A stretch of 64,000 bases of DNA from Moellerella wisconsensis ATCC 35017 (GTDB taxonomy: Bacteria > Pseudomonadota > Gammaproteobacteria > Enterobacterales > Enterobacteriaceae). The DNA lies in contig NZ_LGAA01000011.1 of the NCBI RefSeq assembly GCF_001294465.1, forward strand, positions 1-64,000, in the 5' to 3' direction. This document shows positions 8,354 to 17,458 of the stretch, piece after piece (positions within the stretch are counted from its first letter, which is position 1; the number at the start of each line of letters is the position of its first letter). Position numbers and translations under genes: made by a program. Below the pieces are notes generated by a model that did no database searches, was not told the DNA's origin, and worked only from the letters and a program-made list of their open reading frames with translations.

Positions 8354-9964
8354 TTAATGCGCTTGATCTTCAATAATCATCGCTGCTGCACGCTCGGCAA
8401 TCATAATAGTCGGTGCATTGGTGTTTCCACTGGTTATTTCGGGAATAACTGAGCCATCGACTACTCGTAGCTGATGTATTCCATGTACACGTAAACGCAA
8501 ATCAGTCACGGATGTTTGTGGATCAGTCCCCATGCGGCAAGTCCCGACGGGGTGGTAAACTGTTTTGCAAAAATTACGTACAAACTCATCTAACGCCGCT
8601 TCATCTTGCTGTGCTTCGATCGGCGGCATTAATATTTCTGCACTCACTGATTTTAATGATGGTGATTGTAATAATGCTAAGCCAAATTTTACGGCGCGCT
8701 TACAGCCTGCTAAATCCTCGGGATCCGCTAAATAATTGGCATGAATTTTTAACGGCGCTGCTGGATCACGGCTGCGTAATTGAATGTGCCCGCGAGATTT
8801 AGGCTGCAAATAGCCTACTTTTAAGCTAAAGCCATGAATTGCAGGTAATGGTTCTCCGGGGACATCATCCCAGCTATCTAGAATTGGCAAGAAATGAACT
8901 TGGACATCAGGGCGACCTTGATTATTGGTATCAATAAATGCCGCGCCTTCTAGAATATTTGATGATAATACGCCGGTACGAAATGCTAGCCACTGTGCAC
9001 CATGGCGTAATGCATTCAGTCCTTGATCTGCACCATATAGACTAATCGGCTGTTTGGTGCTCACATTGATTGACATATGTAGATGATCATGAAAATTTTT
9101 ACCGACCGGAAGATCGATAAGAGGATGAATATCAAGCTCAGAAAGATGATTTTTCGGCCCAATCCCCGACAGCATTAATAATTTAGCCGATCCCATAGCT
9201 CCGGCACAGAGAATAACTTCTTGTTGTGCGATGGCTTGGACTTTTTTCCCATCAGCGCCCTGATAAATCACGCCGATTGCAATACCATCGTTGATAATAA
9301 TCTGATTTACTTGGGTATTTAATTTGAGAGTCAGTCGTGGGCTATTGCTGACGCTTTTTAGATAGCTCCGAGAGGTGCTGGCTCGCTCACCGTTATGAGT
9401 GGTCGTTTGGTAATATCCCACTCCTTGCTGATTTTCAGCATTGAAATCAATTGAATAATTTAGGCCATATTCTTGCCCGGCGCGAATAAACGCCATTGAT
9501 AATGGATGCCGATAGCGATTCTCACTTACGGGTAATTGTCCATTATTACCATGATAGTTATTACTTAGGCTTTCATTATTCTCGGCATGTTTAAACCATG
9601 GCAGAACATCTTGATAGCTCCAGCCTTTACAGCCATATAGTTTTTCCCAGTTATCATAATCTTGTGATTGCCCGCGTAAATAAATCATTCCATTAACTGA
9701 ACTGCTGCCGCCGAGAACTTTACCTTGTGCGATTTGCATTTGGCGATTATTGGCATGAGGTTCAGGTTCTGTTTGATAGGGCCAACTTTTTTTCTCAATA
9801 ATTTTGGCGACACCAGCTGGCATTTTTATAAATAGATGATTATCGCTACCACCCGCCTCGATCAGCAAGACTCGAGCTGATGTTTGTTGAATTAACTGTG
9901 CGGCAACGACGCAACCGGCGGATCCTGCGCCAACAATAATATAGTCATAGCTATTTACATTCAT
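8354..9964 (-). CDS. GMC-family FAD oxidoreductase (choline/alcohol dehydrogenase-like)
   Basis: The 536-residue flavoprotein has an N-terminal dinucleotide fold (YIIVGAGSAGCVVAAQL, ending in LIEAGG). The GMC signature region follows (GKVLGGSSSVNGMIYLRG), then a second signature (GAMGSAKLLMLSGIGP). The C-terminal catalytic segment is HPVGTCRMG, then GNTNAPTIMIAERAA. Related enzymes include choline dehydrogenase BetA and alcohol dehydrogenases such as AlkJ, which oxidise alcohols and pass electrons to the respiratory chain. No betaine aldehyde dehydrogenase, BetI or choline transporter is nearby, so choline is not supported as substrate. ATG 9964 follows GAGAA. An inverted repeat at 10083-10110 lies about 120 bases upstream. 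Confidence 0.82.
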   Translation of the reverse strand: MNVNSYDYIIVGAGSAGCVVAAQLIQQTSARVLLIEAGGSDNHLFIKMPAGVAKIIEKKSWPYQTEPEPHANNRQMQIAQGKVLGGSSSVNGMIYLRGQSQDYDNWEKLYGCKGWSYQDVLPWFKHAENNESLSNNYHGNNGQLPVSENRYRHPLSMAFIRAGQEYGLNYSIDFNAENQQGVGYYQTTTHNGERASTSRSYLKSVSNSPRLTLKLNTQVNQIIINDGIAIGVIYQGADGKKVQAIAQQEVILCAGAMGSAKLLMLSGIGPKNHLSELDIHPLIDLPVGKNFHDHLHMSINVSTKQPISLYGADQGLNALRHGAQWLAFRTGVLSSNILEGAAFIDTNNQGRPDVQVHFLPILDSWDDVPGEPLPAIHGFSLKVGYLQPKSRGHIQLRSRDPAAPLKIHANYLADPEDLAGCKRAVKFGLALLQSPSLKSVSAEILMPPIEAQQDEAALDEFVRNFCKTVYHPVGTCRMGTDPQTSVTDLRLRVHGIHQLRVVDGSVIPEITSGNTNAPTIMIAERAAAMIIEDQAH

Positions 9965-10399
9965 TGTTATTCTCAGTCTATTTTGTGTTGTTGGTATTAT
10001 GTTTCCTATATGTTACATATTTTATTTATTAAGTTGTGAATAAAAATTGTAATTTGTGATTGAGTCAGCGTAAATTTGCTCACTATCATGCCAATATTCA
10101 ATCATGATAGGGGCAATTATTTAGCCATAAACTGAAAGTAAAGGCGATTTTTCGCTGAAAATAGATAAGTGAGCTATTTGATTTATTAATTATTAAGTAG
10201 TTAATGAATTATGAAATAGAGAGAATGAAAGAATAACTGTCGAACTAATACTGAAATGTCCCTTCGACTGATATACCGAGCAGGAGATTAATCAAAATTA
10301 AATATATAATCACCGAATATTTTTGACTAAAAATAAACAATAAATTAACGAACATCGGTATTTTGTTAACAAAACAACATATTGAAAACAAACAAGAAA

Positions 10400-10415
10400 T
10401 GATACCTACATCACA
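10400..10415. promoter_or_regulatory. CRP-like site upstream of btsT
   Basis: TGATA-N6-TCACA with an AAA leader and TT tail resembles the CRP consensus TGTGA-N6-TCACA, with one perfect half. It lies about 30 bases upstream of the BtsR-like repeats. E. coli btsT (yjiY) needs cAMP-CRP, which supports the call. Confidence 0.5.
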
Positions 10416-10443
10416 GTTCCACCTCCGTTAGTGAGAGTAGAAA

Positions 10444-10492
10444 ACCATTCATCAGTTAAAAATGACCGCTTAATATTATATGTAACCGTTCA
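10444..10492 (+). promoter_or_regulatory. BtsR-type direct repeats in the btsT promoter
   Basis: ACCATTCA (10444-10451) and ACCGCTTA (10465-10472) are separated by exactly 13 bases. They match the E. coli BtsR (YehT) motif ACC(G/A)CT(C/T)A-N13-ACC(G/A)CT(C/T)A at 7/8 and 8/8. A third half-site, ACCGTTCA (10485-10492), follows after 12 bases. This implies control of btsT by the pyruvate-sensing BtsS/BtsR two-component system, encoded elsewhere. Confidence 0.7.
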
Positions 10493-10635
10493 GGCAGGCT
10501 CTGCGCTTTTTTAGCCTGGATGTTTCTATCATACGCACCATGGCAGAAACTCAATCTGATCTCAGAACACATACTAACTGAACTGCCAATACTGACATTA
10601 ATTCACATGTTCGTTTTACCTCAGAAGGGTGTTAT

Positions 10636-12786
10636 ATGAACAAAAATGGTATCTTGAAGCACGTTCCCTGGATGATTTTAGGGATTATAGGTGCGGTGTG
10701 TCTGGGAGTAGTTGCACTCAGACGCGGAGAACATATTAGCGCACTATGGATTGTGGTTGCATCTGTTGCGGTTTACCTTATCGCATATCGTTATTACAGC
10801 TTATATATCGCTAAAAAAGTAATGAAGCTGGATGAAACGCGTGCGACACCTGCCGTTATTAATAATGATGGCTTGAATTATGTTCCAACCAACAAAAATG
10901 TATTGTTTGGGCATCACTTTGCAGCAATCGCAGGGGCGGGTCCGTTAGTTGGGCCGGTGTTAGCTGCTCAGGTCGGCTATTTACCGGGGACATTATGGCT
11001 GCTAGCGGGTGTGGTATTAGCCGGTGCGGTGCAGGACTTTATGGTGTTGTTTATTTCTTCTCGTCGTAATGGCGCCTCATTAGGTGAAATTATTAAAGAA
11101 GAATTAGGTCCAATTCCCGGAACATTAGCTCTGTTTGGCTGTTTCCTTATCATGATCATTATTCTTGCCGTGTTGGCGCTGATCGTGGTTAAAGCCTTGG
11201 CAGAAAGCCCATGGGGTGTGTTTACTGTATGTTCTACTGTGCCTATTGCGCTGTTCATGGGGGTATACATGCGTTATATCCGGCCGGGACGCGTGGGAGA
11301 AATCTCAGTTATCGGTATTGTGTTACTGATTATGGCAATTTGGTTCGGTGGTGTGATTGCACATGACCCATACTGGGGCCCAGCATTAACCTTTAAAGAT
11401 ACTACAATTACTTATGTATTAGTGGGTTATGCGTTTATTTCTGCACTGTTACCAGTCTGGCTAATTTTAGCGCCTCGTGACTATTTGGCAACCTTCCTGA
11501 AAATCGGTGTTATCGTCGGTTTAGCTGTTGGTATCGTTATTCTGAACCCTGAGCTGAAAATGCCTGCGGTAACTCAGTATATCGACGGTACTGGCCCAGT
11601 ATGGAAAGGTACGTTATTCCCGTTCTTATTTATCACCATTGCTTGTGGTGCGGTCTCTGGCTTCCATGCGTTAATCGCTTCAGGAACCACACCAAAACTG
11701 CTGGCAAATGAAAAAGATGCACGTTATATCGGTTATGGTGCGATGTTGATGGAATCATTCGTCGCTATCATGGCTTTAGTTGCAGCTTCAATTATTGAAC
11801 CAGGTTTGTATTTTGCGATGAATACCCCTCCAGCCGCATTAGGTATCACTATGCCTAATCTGCATGAGCTGGGAGGTCCTGATGGCGCAATGATTATGGC
11901 GCAGCTGAAAGATGTGACTGTTCATGCAGCTGCAACGGTTAGTTCTTGGGGCTTTGTTATTTCGCCTGAGCAAATTCTGCAAACTGCGAAAGATATCGGT
12001 GAGCCTTCTGTACTGAATCGTGCAGGTGGTGCGCCCACTCTGGCTGTAGGGATTGCTTATGTGTTCCATGAAATTATGCCTGCGGCAAATATGGGCTTCT
12101 GGTATCACTTCGGTATTTTATTCGAAGCGCTGTTTATCTTGACGGCATTGGATGCTGGTACACGTTCTGGCCGCTTTATGCTGCAAGATCTATTAGGTAA
12201 CTTTGTTCCATTCTTGAAGAAAACAGACTCTCTGGTTGCGGGTATTATCGGAACAGCGGGCTGTGTGGGTCTTTGGGGATACTTATTGTATCAAGGCGTT
12301 GTTGATCCTCTGGGCGGTGTTAAGAGCTTGTGGCCACTGTTCGGTATCTCCAACCAGATGCTGGCTGCGGTAGCCTTAGTTCTGAGTACCGTGGTATTAA
12401 TCAAAATGAAACGCGGAAAATACGTCTTAGTCACTATTTTACCGGCGGTTTGGTTATTGATTTGTACGACATGGGCATTAGGACTGAAACTGTTCAGTGA
12501 TAATCCACAACTTGAAGGTTTCTTATACTTAGCCAATGTATATAAAGAGAAAATTGCAGCGGGTGGTACAGATCTATCTGCACAGCAAGTTATCGATATG
12601 AACCATATTATTATCAATAACTACACCAATGCGGGCTTAAGTATTCTGTTCTTAGTCGTGGTTTATGGCATCATTTTCTTCGGTATTAAAACAGCAATGA
12701 AAGCGCTGAAAAATCCGAATCGTACAGACGCAGAGACGCCTTATGTACCAGTACCAAAAGAAGGTGTAAAAACTTCTTCACATTAA
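10636..12786 (+). CDS. btsT: BtsT, pyruvate/H+ symporter (CstA family)
   Basis: The 716-residue membrane protein aligns along its whole length with E. coli BtsT (YjiY). Landmarks are VPWMILGIIGAVCLGVVALRR at the N-terminus, then FGHHFAAIAGAGPLVGPVLAAQ and FHALIASGTTPKLLANE, and the C-terminal RTDAETPYVPVP tail. It has many transmembrane segments and lies in the inner membrane, where it takes up pyruvate. ATG 10636 follows AGAAGGGTG. The promoter holds CRP- and BtsR-like sites and the transcript ends at a strong terminator (12812-12854). In E. coli btsT-yjiX-yjiA are consecutive; here the small yjiX is absent. It is distinguished from CstA by closer similarity to BtsT. Confidence 0.94.
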   Translation: MNKNGILKHVPWMILGIIGAVCLGVVALRRGEHISALWIVVASVAVYLIAYRYYSLYIAKKVMKLDETRATPAVINNDGLNYVPTNKNVLFGHHFAAIAGAGPLVGPVLAAQVGYLPGTLWLLAGVVLAGAVQDFMVLFISSRRNGASLGEIIKEELGPIPGTLALFGCFLIMIIILAVLALIVVKALAESPWGVFTVCSTVPIALFMGVYMRYIRPGRVGEISVIGIVLLIMAIWFGGVIAHDPYWGPALTFKDTTITYVLVGYAFISALLPVWLILAPRDYLATFLKIGVIVGLAVGIVILNPELKMPAVTQYIDGTGPVWKGTLFPFLFITIACGAVSGFHALIASGTTPKLLANEKDARYIGYGAMLMESFVAIMALVAASIIEPGLYFAMNTPPAALGITMPNLHELGGPDGAMIMAQLKDVTVHAAATVSSWGFVISPEQILQTAKDIGEPSVLNRAGGAPTLAVGIAYVFHEIMPAANMGFWYHFGILFEALFILTALDAGTRSGRFMLQDLLGNFVPFLKKTDSLVAGIIGTAGCVGLWGYLLYQGVVDPLGGVKSLWPLFGISNQMLAAVALVLSTVVLIKMKRGKYVLVTILPAVWLLICTTWALGLKLFSDNPQLEGFLYLANVYKEKIAAGGTDLSAQQVIDMNHIIINNYTNAGLSILFLVVVYGIIFFGIKTAMKALKNPNRTDAETPYVPVPKEGVKTSSH

Positions 12787-12811
12787 TATTTGGTATTGAT
12801 TAGTCAATGAT

Positions 12812-12854
12812 AAATGCCCTACATGCTGAGTTATCACTGTGTGGGGCATTTTTT
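12812..12854 (+). terminator. Terminator after btsT
   Basis: AAATGCCC (12812-12819), continuing to ACA, pairs with TGTG and then GGGGCATTT, followed by TTTTT. It separates btsT from yjiA. Confidence 0.75.
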
Positions 12855-13001
12855 ATGGGTTATCTTGATGAAACTGTTTTATTTACACAGAAAGAGTGAG
12901 CACCGCTAAGGTCGTGATCTGTTTAATAGGATACAGTTATTTCATCATAATCAATCGGCGGGTTGAGCCAAGCCAAAAAAGAAGAGAGCTGAGGATAAGC
13001 G

Positions 13002-13970
13002 ATGAAACCAATTTCTGTCACAATTTTAACCGGTTTTTTAGGCGCGGGAAAAACCACGCTATTACGTCATATTTTAAATGAACAGCATGGATATAAAATT
13101 GCGGTTATTGAAAATGAATTTGGCGAAGTCCCGATAGATGATGAATTAATCGGCGATCGCGCGACGCAAATAAAAACATTAAGCAATGGCTGTATCTGTT
13201 GCAGTCGTTCCAGTGAATTAGAAGATGCACTGTTAGATTTATTGGACAGTGTTGATAGCGGCAAGATTGAATTTGACCGTTTATTGATTGAATGTACCGG
13301 CATGGCCGACCCAGGGCCTATTACGCAGACTTTTTTCTCGCATGAAACATTATGTGAGCGTTTTTTATTAGACGGTATTATTACCTTAGTTGATGCGGTT
13401 CATGCTGAAAAACAACTGAATGATTTTGCGATAGCACAAGCACAAATAGGATACGCAGACCGTATTTTACTGACTAAAACGGATATAAACTCAGACAACA
13501 CGGTATTAATTGAACGTTTACAGCGTATTAATGCCAGAGCACCGGTTTATTCAGTAACGCATGGAGCCATTGATGTTGGTTTACTCTTTGATGTACAAGG
13601 TTTTATTTTAAATGATCAATTGAATATCAGCCAACCCAAATTACGCTTTGTACCCAAACAACAAAATGAAGTGCAATCAATAGTGGTCGAGCTCGATTAT
13701 CCGGTTGAATTAATGGCGGTATCGCAGGTGATGGAAGAATTATTGCTAAGTTTTGCTGATAATCTATTACGTTATAAAGGAATTTTATCGATTGTTGATC
13801 AGCCTTGTCGGTTATTATTTCAAGGCGTTCAGCGTTTATACAGCGCTGATTGGGATCGTGAATGGCAAGAAAATGAGCCGCGTAATAGCGTGATGGTTTT
13901 TATTGGGGTTTCTTTGCCAGAGTCGCTAATTCGTCAGAAATTTGCCAGTTTAAAATTAGCTGAGCATTGA
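13002..13970 (+). CDS. yjiA: YjiA-type G3E (COG0523) GTPase
   Basis: The 322-residue P-loop GTPase has Walker A GFLGAGKTT (residues 11-19) and IENEFGEVPIDDELI. The metal-binding CICC motif lies at residues 64-67, followed by the Walker B-like LLIECTGMADP and the guanine-binding LLTKTD. A C-terminal CobW-type domain (VMVFIGVSLPESLI) completes it. The COG0523 family includes zinc and cobalt metallochaperones; E. coli YjiA binds Zn and hydrolyses GTP slowly, and its client is not settled. ATG 13002 follows AGGA. It stays next to btsT as in E. coli, but behind a terminator, so co-transcription is doubtful. Confidence 0.88.
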   Translation: MKPISVTILTGFLGAGKTTLLRHILNEQHGYKIAVIENEFGEVPIDDELIGDRATQIKTLSNGCICCSRSSELEDALLDLLDSVDSGKIEFDRLLIECTGMADPGPITQTFFSHETLCERFLLDGIITLVDAVHAEKQLNDFAIAQAQIGYADRILLTKTDINSDNTVLIERLQRINARAPVYSVTHGAIDVGLLFDVQGFILNDQLNISQPKLRFVPKQQNEVQSIVVELDYPVELMAVSQVMEELLLSFADNLLRYKGILSIVDQPCRLLFQGVQRLYSADWDREWQENEPRNSVMVFIGVSLPESLIRQKFASLKLAEH

Positions 13971-14004
13971 TTCTAACAGTAATTGAGATCGTCATTATTA
14001 AGCC

Positions 14005-14044
14005 CAACAAGAAGGCGCTAAACCCGCACTTCTTGTTGTTTTTT
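14005..14044. terminator. Bidirectional terminator between yjiA and cyuA
   Basis: CAACAAGAAG (14005-14014) pairs perfectly with CTTCTTGTTG (14029-14038), followed by a T-run. It sits between convergent genes. Confidence 0.75.
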
Positions 14045-14072
14045 ATGGCTTTATACGGCGAATAAATGGCTA

Positions 14073-15398
14073 TTACGCGTATTTAGCTTTGCTAGCCATA
14101 ATTTCTATAATTTGCACATCTGTATGACGCATTGACCCTTTAGCAAGAGCACACAAATTAGCAATTGACTGATCGACATCATCAGAGACAATACCATCAG
14201 AGCCTCTTACGCAGCTATTATCTAACGCCATTAGTACGGCTTTATAGGCGGCACTAGCGCTGGTGGAGACTTTCATCGCGCAGCTATTAGAGGCGCCATC
14301 ACAAATCATTCCACTGACATCGCCTATCATGCTAGAGATTGCCATGGCGACTACTTCGTAACGCGCTTCGAGTAGCCACGCAATTCCTGCTGCTGCCCCC
14401 ATTGCTGCTGTGGTTGCTGCACAGAGTGCCGAAAGCGGCGGTAATTGACTGTGAATATAAATGGCCATTAAATGCGATAACATCAGTGCTCGAGCGAGCT
14501 GCTCCTCGCTAGCATTTAAATGATCGGCAGCCACTAATACTGGCATGGTCGCTGCAATTCCTTGATTTCCAGACCCCGAATTACTCATCGCCGGCAATAC
14601 CGCACCGCCCATACGTGCATCGGAGGCGGCCGAGGTACGGATCATGATTTCTGACAGTAAATCTTTAGATAACAGTCCGCGTTCACGCTGCGCCTGTAAT
14701 GTCCTGCCAATGTGCAGTCCATAGACATTTTTGAGCCCCTCTTGCGAAAGTGCATCATTGAGGGATGCAGCGTGTAAAATAAAGCTAATATCCTCAAAAG
14801 GCGCCTCGGTGGCAAAATGATAGACTTGTTTGGCAGTCACTTTTGGCAATGGAATATCTGCGGCGCAATCGATAGGCGTATCGATATCTGTCTTTGCGGC
14901 AGTTAAATCCAGTACGGTTATTCCATTATGGATAATTTTCACCACGCGAGTGTGTGTGCCGGCAATCACTACCGTCGCGGAGCCAGTAGCACTAAAAACG
15001 CTGGCTTCAGAATAGATAATATCTTCGCATGGGAATTTAATATCAACGGTCACTTGGCCTTGAGCTAACATTTTTTTACAGTGTTCAATCGAGTGAGGAG
15101 AGGCTGATTTTAATACTTCGAGTCCTGCATCAGCATCTCCGGCAATTGCACCCAATGCTGCGGCGATAGGTAATCCAACCATGCCGGTCCCTGGAACGGT
15201 TACACCCATGCCATTTTTCATCAGATTCGGCGAGACAAAAGCATTGATACGAATAATTTCGCCATCCAGATATGCAGCAGCTTTAGCCGCGGCTAAAGCG
15301 AGAGAAATCGGTTCTGTACACCCTAACGCAGGTTTTACTTCTTGCTTTACGGCACGAATAAAATATTGCCACAGTGCTGAATGTGTATGATTGTCCAT
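14073..15398 (-). CDS. cyuA: CyuA-like L-cysteine desulfidase / UPF0597 family
   Basis: The 441-residue protein belongs to the UPF0597 (YhaM/CyuA) family related to serine dehydratase. It shows [17 protein letters not shown] with Cys27, [16 protein letters not shown], a glycine/serine-rich [12 protein letters not shown] segment, and [13 protein letters not shown] near the C-terminus. The cysteines are the expected Fe-S cluster ligands. In E. coli CyuA breaks L-cysteine to pyruvate, ammonia and sulfide and sits beside the transporter CyuP. No such transporter is next to it here. The Shine-Dalgarno sequence is weak. Serine could also be a substrate. Confidence 0.85.
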   Translation of the reverse strand: MDNHTHSALWQYFIRAVKQEVKPALGCTEPISLALAAAKAAAYLDGEIIRINAFVSPNLMKNGMGVTVPGTGMVGLPIAAALGAIAGDADAGLEVLKSASPHSIEHCKKMLAQGQVTVDIKFPCEDIIYSEASVFSATGSATVVIAGTHTRVVKIIHNGITVLDLTAAKTDIDTPIDCAADIPLPKVTAKQVYHFATEAPFEDISFILHAASLNDALSQEGLKNVYGLHIGRTLQAQRERGLLSKDLLSEIMIRTSAASDARMGGAVLPAMSNSGSGNQGIAATMPVLVAADHLNASEEQLARALMLSHLMAIYIHSQLPPLSALCAATTAAMGAAAGIAWLLEARYEVVAMAISSMIGDVSGMICDGASNSCAMKVSTSASAAYKAVLMALDNSCVRGSDGIVSDDVDQSIANLCALAKGSMRHTDVQIIEIMASKAKYA

Positions 15399-15727
15399 GT
15401 CGATAACTTAGCCCCAAAAAATACCATTAGAATCTATCTGTATTTTAATCAATTATTGAGAGAAAAGTTTTACCAAGTTTGTTGTCTTTAATCTATTTAA
15501 TAGAATTTATTTCTCTTTTATTTCACTGAAATGGATTATTTTTCTTTGTAATGGTGTATTTGCATTATCTCTAGCCTAATATTGGCATAAAAAAGCCCAG
15601 CACGAATAAAGCGATGTATCAGCAATTTACTCGGCTAGGCTATGACGGTATTTACGCCATTATTTATATTTACTGGCTGTGGTTAACTAGTTCAGGAGCA
15701 CTGAAAATTACTAATCCTGGCAGTGGA
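15399..15727. other. Gap between the MATE gene and cyuA
   Basis: The 329 bases contain the cyuA promoter (right of the gene, AT-rich, no clear operator) and the 3' end of the MATE transcript. An inverted repeat, CTAATCC (15711-15717) with GGATTAG (15725-15731), overlaps the MATE stop. A terminator-like hairpin lies at 15588-15641. No gene is seen. Confidence 0.4.
15588..15641 (-). terminator. Probable terminator of the MATE gene
   Basis: On the minus strand AGCCTAGC pairs with GCTGGGCT (one G-T pair), followed by six T. The loop is long (32 bases), which lowers confidence. Confidence 0.5.
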
Positions 15728-17074
15728 TTAGCTTTCAAGATCTAAACGTTTAGTTTGCCATTTCTTCGAGCGCCAGCGCCAAGCATTGGTGAGCCCTCGT
15801 AGCCATTCGTCGGCAAAGAAACCGAGCCAAATACCGAGCAGACCCATTTCCATTTTAATCCCGAGGAAATAGCCCAGTGGAATAGCGACTCCCCACATAA
15901 AGATGATGGCAGTAAACAGTGGGAAACGTGCATCACCCGCGGCGCGTAGAGCATTTACCATGATAATATTGATGGTACGACCGGGCTCTAAAAATACCGA
16001 TAATAAGAACAACGGTAATAATAGCTCAGCGATACTTTTATCTTCAGTTAGAGCGTCTAAAATCGGATGACGCAATGACCAGAATACCAACACGATACCG
16101 ATGGTGACAAAAAAGCCCATTTTCAGGCTTTTAACGCCGCGAGAAAACGCATCTTGAAAACGTTTAGCGCCGACTAAATGGCCGACCATAATTTCATTAC
16201 CGATGCTTATCGAGATACCGAACAGCATAATAAATAACGATAATTGGAAATATAGCGTTTGAGCGGCTAACGAGGTTTCGCCCATTAGACCAATGAAGGC
16301 CGATGCGGTCATGAAGTGTAGGATCCAGACTAAATTCTCACCGGCAGAAGGCAAGCCAATATGCAGGATTTTACCCAGCATTGATTTCGACCACAGCAGC
16401 AACAGAGAAAAGGAGAATTTAATACGTAATCCGAGGAATAATAAGCAGAAAAGCAAGATGACAGCGACAATACGTCCAACGACTGTTGACCATGCGACTC
16501 CTTCTAATCCGTACTGTGGTAATCCAAAGAAGCCATATAAAACAATCATATTACCGATAACGGTGATTATATTCGCTATTAAGGTAACCCACATGGCGGG
16601 TTGAGCTTTGCCGTGAACTCGTAAGCAAGCCGCGAGAATAATACTGATGGCTTCTGGAATTAAACAAATACCTAAAATATGCAAATAAGCATATCCATCA
16701 TCCATTAAATGGGCAGGGGTATTCATTATACTTAGTATTTTGTAGCCAAAAAATAAGGCGACGAGTGCACTTAAGAAGCCTAATAATAAGTTAAAGGCAA
16801 TCGAGATATGAATAGCTTGACTGGCTTTATCGCGTTTTCCTGCCCCTAGATATTGAGCGATAACCACACTGCATCCAACACTGATAAAGTTGAAAATGGT
16901 AATGAATAGATCAAAAACCTGATTACCCACCCCCATGGCAGCAAGATACGCCGTAGAGACATGGCTGACCATATAAGTATTGATAAGCAGAGTGGCCAGA
17001 TGAAGAAAAATATCGATAAATATCGGCCAGCTCAGGGAATAGAGCGAGCGCTCAGTGACATCTGACTGATGCAT
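15728..17074 (-). CDS. MATE-family multidrug efflux transporter
   Basis: The 448-residue protein has twelve predicted hydrophobic segments in two MatE halves. The first half has LSWPIFIDIFLHLATLLINTYM and the repeat-related segment AAMGVGNQVFDLFITIFNF. The second has IGLPSAGENLVWILHF and AAQTLYFQLSLFIMLFGISISIGNEIMVGHLVGA. MATE proteins export cationic drugs using Na+ or H+ gradients. Its best subfamily could not be settled from sequence alone; it is not clearly MdtK/NorM. ATG 17074 follows GAAGG. The upstream transcript has a potential long stem (17110-17159), so leader-based control is possible. Confidence 0.85.
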   Translation of the reverse strand: MHQSDVTERSLYSLSWPIFIDIFLHLATLLINTYMVSHVSTAYLAAMGVGNQVFDLFITIFNFISVGCSVVIAQYLGAGKRDKASQAIHISIAFNLLLGFLSALVALFFGYKILSIMNTPAHLMDDGYAYLHILGICLIPEAISIILAACLRVHGKAQPAMWVTLIANIITVIGNMIVLYGFFGLPQYGLEGVAWSTVVGRIVAVILLFCLLFLGLRIKFSFSLLLLWSKSMLGKILHIGLPSAGENLVWILHFMTASAFIGLMGETSLAAQTLYFQLSLFIMLFGISISIGNEIMVGHLVGAKRFQDAFSRGVKSLKMGFFVTIGIVLVFWSLRHPILDALTEDKSIAELLLPLFLLSVFLEPGRTINIIMVNALRAAGDARFPLFTAIIFMWGVAIPLGYFLGIKMEMGLLGIWLGFFADEWLRGLTNAWRWRSKKWQTKRLDLES

Positions 17075-17458
17075 TTAAAACCTTCATTAATTAAATTTAT
17101 CCCTATAGGTCGAGTTGAAAGCGCGTTATTTCTCTCGGCGAACCACAACGTAAACTCGAATTATCTAGGATATTGAGTGAGATAGAATATAAAAAGTTTG
17201 CGGATTTTACACGGATTAATCATTGCTTAACAGTATTAAAAACAAACAATCTTATTAAGTTGATTTTTTGCTTAATTATCACTGGCTTGATGGCTCCATT
17301 TTTTGCATGATGGTGACCTATTTTAGGGGATTTAATGATTTATATATTGCGTTATTGTGCAATTATCCAAGAGATCGTCAAGCTTGATTATGAACGATAC
17401 GAAATAAATATTAATTTAATTAATGTGCATGCATAACATGTATAAATAGGAGCGCGGA
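17075..17458. other. Divergent MATE-ddh control gap with a structured leader
   Basis: In the 384 bases, TCGAGTT (17110-17116) and AACTCGA (17153-17159) form a 7-base stem in the putative 5' leader of the MATE transcript. An inner CGTT/AACG pairing is also possible. A perfect 10-base palindrome, TCAAGCTTGA (17378-17387), lies 72 bases before ddh. I do not recognise a known riboswitch class. Confidence 0.45.

Larger units (their letters stand above)
9965..10635. other. Long regulatory gap between the GMC gene and btsT
   Basis: This 671-base stretch has no convincing gene. The left part carries an inverted repeat, CTATCATG (10083-10090) with CATGATAG (10103-10110), upstream of the GMC gene. The right part is the btsT control region: a CRP-like site (10400-10415), BtsR-like half-sites (10444-10492), and a leader hairpin CAGGCT (10495-10500) with AGCCTG (10513-10518). 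GTCGAA (10239-10244) and TTCGAC (10263-10268) form a further weak repeat. Confidence 0.5.

Noticed and set aside
8354-9964. Calling the GMC enzyme BetA
   Set aside because: No betB, betI or choline transporter is nearby and GMC motifs alone do not give substrate.
11839-12617. Antisense frames within btsT
   Set aside because: btsT is continuous and conserved; the antisense frames lack starts with ribosome binding sites and have no family features.
12896-13081. 61-residue frame just upstream of yjiA
   Set aside because: It overlaps the yjiA start in another frame, has no YjiX similarity and no ribosome binding site.
17075-17170. Known riboswitch (for example guanidine or manganese class) before the MATE gene
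   Set aside because: None of the conserved core sequences of those classes was recognised; only an unassigned stem remains.
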